Source: Ruminococcus sp.
Lineage (GTDB): Bacteria; Bacillota; Clostridia; Oscillospirales; Ruminococcaceae
Direction: 5' to 3'
Assembly (NCBI GenBank): GCA_017516465.1
Contig: JAFXCR010000054.1
Location: 1 to 44,410, forward strand
Length of the DNA stretch: 44,410 nucleotides
Position 1 is the first letter of the stretch; each line of letters opens with the position of its first letter. The translations under genes and the position numbers were made by a program. Shown piece by piece: positions 42,155 to 44,410 of this stretch. Below the pieces are notes generated by a model. It did no database searches and was not told the DNA's origin. It saw only the letters and a list, made by a program, of their open reading frames with translations.

Positions 42155-42183
42155 ATTATACCTTTATTTCAGGAATTTGTCAA
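42155..42183 (-). promoter_or_regulatory. Perfect consensus sigma-A promoter of the clostripain-family gene
   Basis: On the - strand, TTGACA (42178-42183) and TATAAT (42155-42160) are separated by 17 nt, matching the consensus at every position. It lies between uvrB and the protease start. Confidence 0.9.
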
Positions 42184-42193
42184 TAAAACACGT

Positions 42194-44155
42194 TTATTTT
42201 CCCTCAAGCTCCCTGATTTTATCCCTGAGATAAGCTGCGTGTTCAAACTCAAGAAGCTTTGCGGCATTTTTCATTTCCTGAGTAAGCTTTTCTATAAGCT
42301 CCTTCTTTTCAGCCGCACTGAGCTTTTTCTTCTTTGTCTTTTCATCAACCGACTTCTTTGAGGTGATTTCAAGAACATCTCTTATACCCTTGATGATAGT
42401 TTTCGGAACAATTCCGTGTTCCTCGTTGTATGCGGTCTGTATCGCACGGCGGCGTTCCGTCTCGTTAATTGCCCTCTCCATAGAGCCTGTGACAGAATCC
42501 GCATACATGATTACCTGACCGCCTGCATTTCGTGCGGCACGTCCTATCGTCTGTATAAGTGAGGTCTCACTTCTGAGGAATCCCTCCTTATCAGCGTCAA
42601 GTATGGCAATAAGGCTTACCTCCGGAATATCAAGTCCCTCACGCAGAAGATTGATTCCCACAAGAACATCAAATTCGCCGTTTCGCAGATCTTTGATTAT
42701 CTCCATACGTTCGATAGTATCAATATCATGATGAAGATAACGCACTTTAACATCCAGTCTTTCATAATAAGCTGTAAGATCCTCAGCCATTTTTTTAGTC
42801 AGCGTTGTGACAAGAACTCGTTCATTCCGTTCGATGCGTGTATTTATCTCGGAAAGCAGATCGTCAATTTGTCCCTGTGTCGGCTTAACAATTATTTCAG
42901 GATCAACAAGTCCCGTAGGACGTATAACCTGTTCTACGATTGTGTCAGTTTTTTCACGCTCTATCTGTCCGGGAGTTGCACTAACATAAATCGCCTGATC
43001 AATGTGAGCATTGAACTCGTCAAAATTAAGCGGACGATTATCAAGAGCACTCGGAAGGCGAAAGCCATAATCTATCAATGTAGTCTTTCTCGCACGATCT
43101 CCGGCAAACATCGCCCTCACCTGTGGAAGCGTAACGTGACTTTCATCGACAATCAGCAGAAAATCCTTTGGAAAATGATCAAGAAGCGTCTGCGGAGAGC
43201 TTCCCGGCGGACGTCCGGCAAGCACACGGGAATAATTCTCTACACCGCTGCAAAATCCGACTTCTCTGAGCATTTCCATATCGTAGTGAGTACGTTGTTC
43301 GATACGCTGTGCTTCTATCAGCTTGTTATTATCAGTAAACCAGTGGATACGCTCGGCAAGTTCTCTGTCAAGTTCCTGAAGTGCTGATTCAAGCTTATCA
43401 TCACTGACAACATAGTGCGAAGCCGGAAAAATTGCAGCGTGTGAAACTACAGCCTTGACTTCTCCGGTCACAACGTTTATCTCGGATATCCTGTCAATCT
43501 CATCGCCGAAATACTCAACCCTGACAGCAGTATCCGACGACATTGCCGGAAAAATTTCTACAACATCTCCACGCACACGGAATTTATTTCGCTCAAAAGC
43601 GATATCATTGCGTTCATAGCGTATCTTTACAAGCTCGTCTATAAGCTGATCACGAGGCTTTTCGGTTCCCTGCCTTATAGAAACAACCATTGAACGGTAT
43701 TCATCCGGACTTCCAAGTGAATATATGCACGAAACACTCGCAACGATTATAACATCACGCCGCTCTGCAAGAGCAGTCGTTGCCGAATGACGAAGCTTAT
43801 CAATCTCATCATTGACAGAGGAATCTTTTTCGATATAGCTGTCCGTGCTCGGAACATAGGCTTCCGGCTGGTAATAGTCGTAGTAGGAAACAAAATATTC
43901 TACGGCATTTTCAGGAAAAAATTCCTTGAACTCCGAACAAAGCTGTGCCGCAAGTATCTTGTTATGTGCAAGAACAAGTGTCGGTTTGTTTACTCTTGCA
44001 ATTACATTCGCCATAGTAAAAGTCTTTCCGGAACCAGTTACTCCAAGCAGAATCTGCTCTTTTTTTCCAGATTCTATGCCCGACACGAGTTCTTCAATTG
44101 CTTTCGGCTGATCTCCAGCCGGATTATAATCTGAAAACAGCTTGAATTTATCCAT
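42194..44155 (-). CDS. uvrB: Excinuclease ABC subunit B
   Basis: Nucleotide excision repair helicase-like subunit that loads onto damaged DNA with UvrA and recruits UvrC. The 653 residues include Walker A GVTGSGKT (38-45), the beta-hairpin region [26 protein letters not shown] (DExH-type box), the helicase motif TIGRAARN and the C-terminal UVR domain (about 615-650) that binds UvrC. GGGGG precedes the ATG. It has its own promoter at 44184-44212, and uvrA is not in the window. No strong terminator follows, so readthrough into the protease gene is possible. Confidence 0.97.
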   Translation of the reverse strand: MDKFKLFSDYNPAGDQPKAIEELVSGIESGKKEQILLGVTGSGKTFTMANVIARVNKPTLVLAHNKILAAQLCSEFKEFFPENAVEYFVSYYDYYQPEAYVPSTDSYIEKDSSVNDEIDKLRHSATTALAERRDVIIVASVSCIYSLGSPDEYRSMVVSIRQGTEKPRDQLIDELVKIRYERNDIAFERNKFRVRGDVVEIFPAMSSDTAVRVEYFGDEIDRISEINVVTGEVKAVVSHAAIFPASHYVVSDDKLESALQELDRELAERIHWFTDNNKLIEAQRIEQRTHYDMEMLREVGFCSGVENYSRVLAGRPPGSSPQTLLDHFPKDFLLIVDESHVTLPQVRAMFAGDRARKTTLIDYGFRLPSALDNRPLNFDEFNAHIDQAIYVSATPGQIEREKTDTIVEQVIRPTGLVDPEIIVKPTQGQIDDLLSEINTRIERNERVLVTTLTKKMAEDLTAYYERLDVKVRYLHHDIDTIERMEIIKDLRNGEFDVLVGINLLREGLDIPEVSLIAILDADKEGFLRSETSLIQTIGRAARNAGGQVIMYADSVTGSMERAINETERRRAIQTAYNEEHGIVPKTIIKGIRDVLEITSKKSVDEKTKKKKLSAAEKKELIEKLTQEMKNAAKLLEFEHAAYLRDKIRELEGK

Positions 44156-44183
44156 AAAATCCCCCTTTTACTGATTTACATTT

Positions 44184-44212
44184 ATTATACCATAAAACAC
44201 ACAGGAATGCAA
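44184..44212 (-). promoter_or_regulatory. Sigma-A promoter of uvrB
   Basis: On the - strand, TTGCAT (44207-44212) and TATAAT (44184-44189) are separated by 17 nt, 29 nt before the uvrB start. I see no convincing LexA box in the adjacent bases. Confidence 0.8.
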
Positions 44213-44217
44213 TTTTT

Positions 44218-44250
44218 AAAAAAAATTCCGCTTAAATTAAATCCAGCGGA
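44218..44250 (-). terminator. Second terminator downstream of the tRNA gene
   Basis: On the - strand, TCCGCT (44250-44245) pairs with AGCGGA (44232-44227), followed by ATTTTTTTT. It is directly upstream of the uvrB promoter. Confidence 0.75.
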
Positions 44251-44274
44251 TAAATTAATCATATGTATAAGTAC

Positions 44275-44304
44275 AAAAAAATAAATCCCCATTTCTGGAG
44301 ATTT
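44275..44304 (-). terminator. First terminator downstream of the tRNA gene
   Basis: On the - strand, AAATCTCC (44304-44297) pairs with GGGGATTT (44290-44283, one G-U pair), followed by ATTTTTTT. It lies 6 nt after the tRNA CCA end. Confidence 0.85.
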
Positions 44305-44310
44305 CATTTA

Positions 44311-44387
44311 TGGTGGACCATCAGGGACTCGAACCCCGGACCGACCGGTTATGAGCCGGGAGCTCTGACCAACTGAGCTAATGGTCC
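44311..44387 (-). tRNA. tRNA with CAU anticodon, probably tRNA-Ile2 (lysidine type)
   Basis: The 77-nt cloverleaf on the - strand starts GGACCA, has TAGCTCAGTTGGTCAGAG in the D arm, GGTTCGAGTCC in the T arm, and a genomically encoded CCA end at 44311-44313. The anticodon CAT is at 44351-44353 in loop CTCATAA. The GGACC acceptor stem and CTCATAA loop are like Firmicute tRNA-Ile(CAU), in which TilS converts the C34 to lysidine so that AUA is read. Elongator tRNA-Met of Firmicutes normally starts GGCG and has loop TTCATAC, so Ile2 is preferred; a sequence-based tRNA classifier could still call it Met. Confidence 0.93.
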
Positions 44388-44410
44388 AAAGATATGTGAA
44401 AAAAGGAAAC

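Noticed and set aside
42728-43387. 219-codon + strand frame across uvrB
   Set aside because: Antisense shadow of uvrB, with no ribosome binding site and no family resemblance.
44311-44387. Reading the CAU tRNA as elongator or initiator tRNA-Met
   Set aside because: The GGACC acceptor stem and CTCATAA loop fit Firmicute tRNA-Ile2 better; not fully excluded.
1-44410. CRISPR array, insertion sequence, prophage or toxin-antitoxin locus
   Set aside because: No regularly spaced direct repeats, no transposase, integrase or phage-type products, and no toxin-like partner were seen on either strand.

Overview
The window looks like a chromosomal housekeeping segment from a low-to-mid GC Firmicute of class Clostridia, most likely a Ruminococcus-like member of the Oscillospirales. 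This is an inference. It rests on Gram-positive division genes (divIVA, sepF, ylmH), a Phe T-box upstream of pheST, transketolase split into two genes, a ylbF-mutS and hfq-miaA-mutL neighbourhood, many lipoproteins with Ser/Thr/Glu-rich linkers, and strong GGAGG ribosome binding sites. There is no phage, IS element, CRISPR array or toxin locus. Apart from one tRNA, nearly everything is protein coding.

Left part (1-9580), mainly + strand. Positions 1-163 hold a run of perfect tight hairpins that looks like a dispersed repeat and is cut by the window edge. It is followed by a DUF3810 membrane metalloprotease-like gene (261-1367). A converging - strand unit follows: DUF6106-like membrane protein, bifunctional NAD(P)HX repair enzyme, small lipoprotein (4416 down to 1401). 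Divergent sigma-A-type promoters at 4487-4553 drive that unit and a + strand unit made of a Phe T-box leader, pheS, pheT and a membrane-anchored GH25 lysozyme, which ends at a bidirectional terminator (9535-9580).

Middle part (9582-17535), all - strand. One unit starts at the promoter at 14942-14970: small membrane protein, D-2-hydroxyacid dehydrogenase, proB, proA, then a large acidic single-pass membrane protein of unknown function. A second unit starts at the promoter at 17507-17535: an XRE regulator followed by the split transketolase (N half, then C half), ending at a terminator at 15028-15057.

Right part (17591-42183), all - strand. A very long gene train of about 22 kb starts at the promoter at 39679-39707: miaB, two lipoproteins, ylbF-like, mutS, a hypothetical, a GH3 lipoprotein, another hypothetical, mutL, a small membrane protein, miaA, hfq, a HlyD-like adaptor, yggS, sepF, ylmH, divIVA, then (with an added promoter) ileS, lspA, rluD-like and a Cof-type HAD phosphatase. 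Gaps are short and several starts overlap the preceding stop. The train joins mismatch repair, tRNA modification, septum assembly and lipoprotein maturation. Upstream of it lie a clostripain-family membrane protease with a perfect consensus promoter, uvrB with its own promoter, two tandem terminators and a CAU-anticodon tRNA (probably tRNA-Ile2) at the right edge.

I found no clearly new biological system. The items most worth a second look are the hairpin array at the left edge, the degenerate Phe T-box whose operon includes a lysozyme, the unknown acidic membrane protein, the Cys-rich tail of the YlbF-like protein, the regulator-transketolase unit with its inverted repeats, the immunity-like small gene beside mutL, and the unusual N-terminus of the clostripain-like protease.
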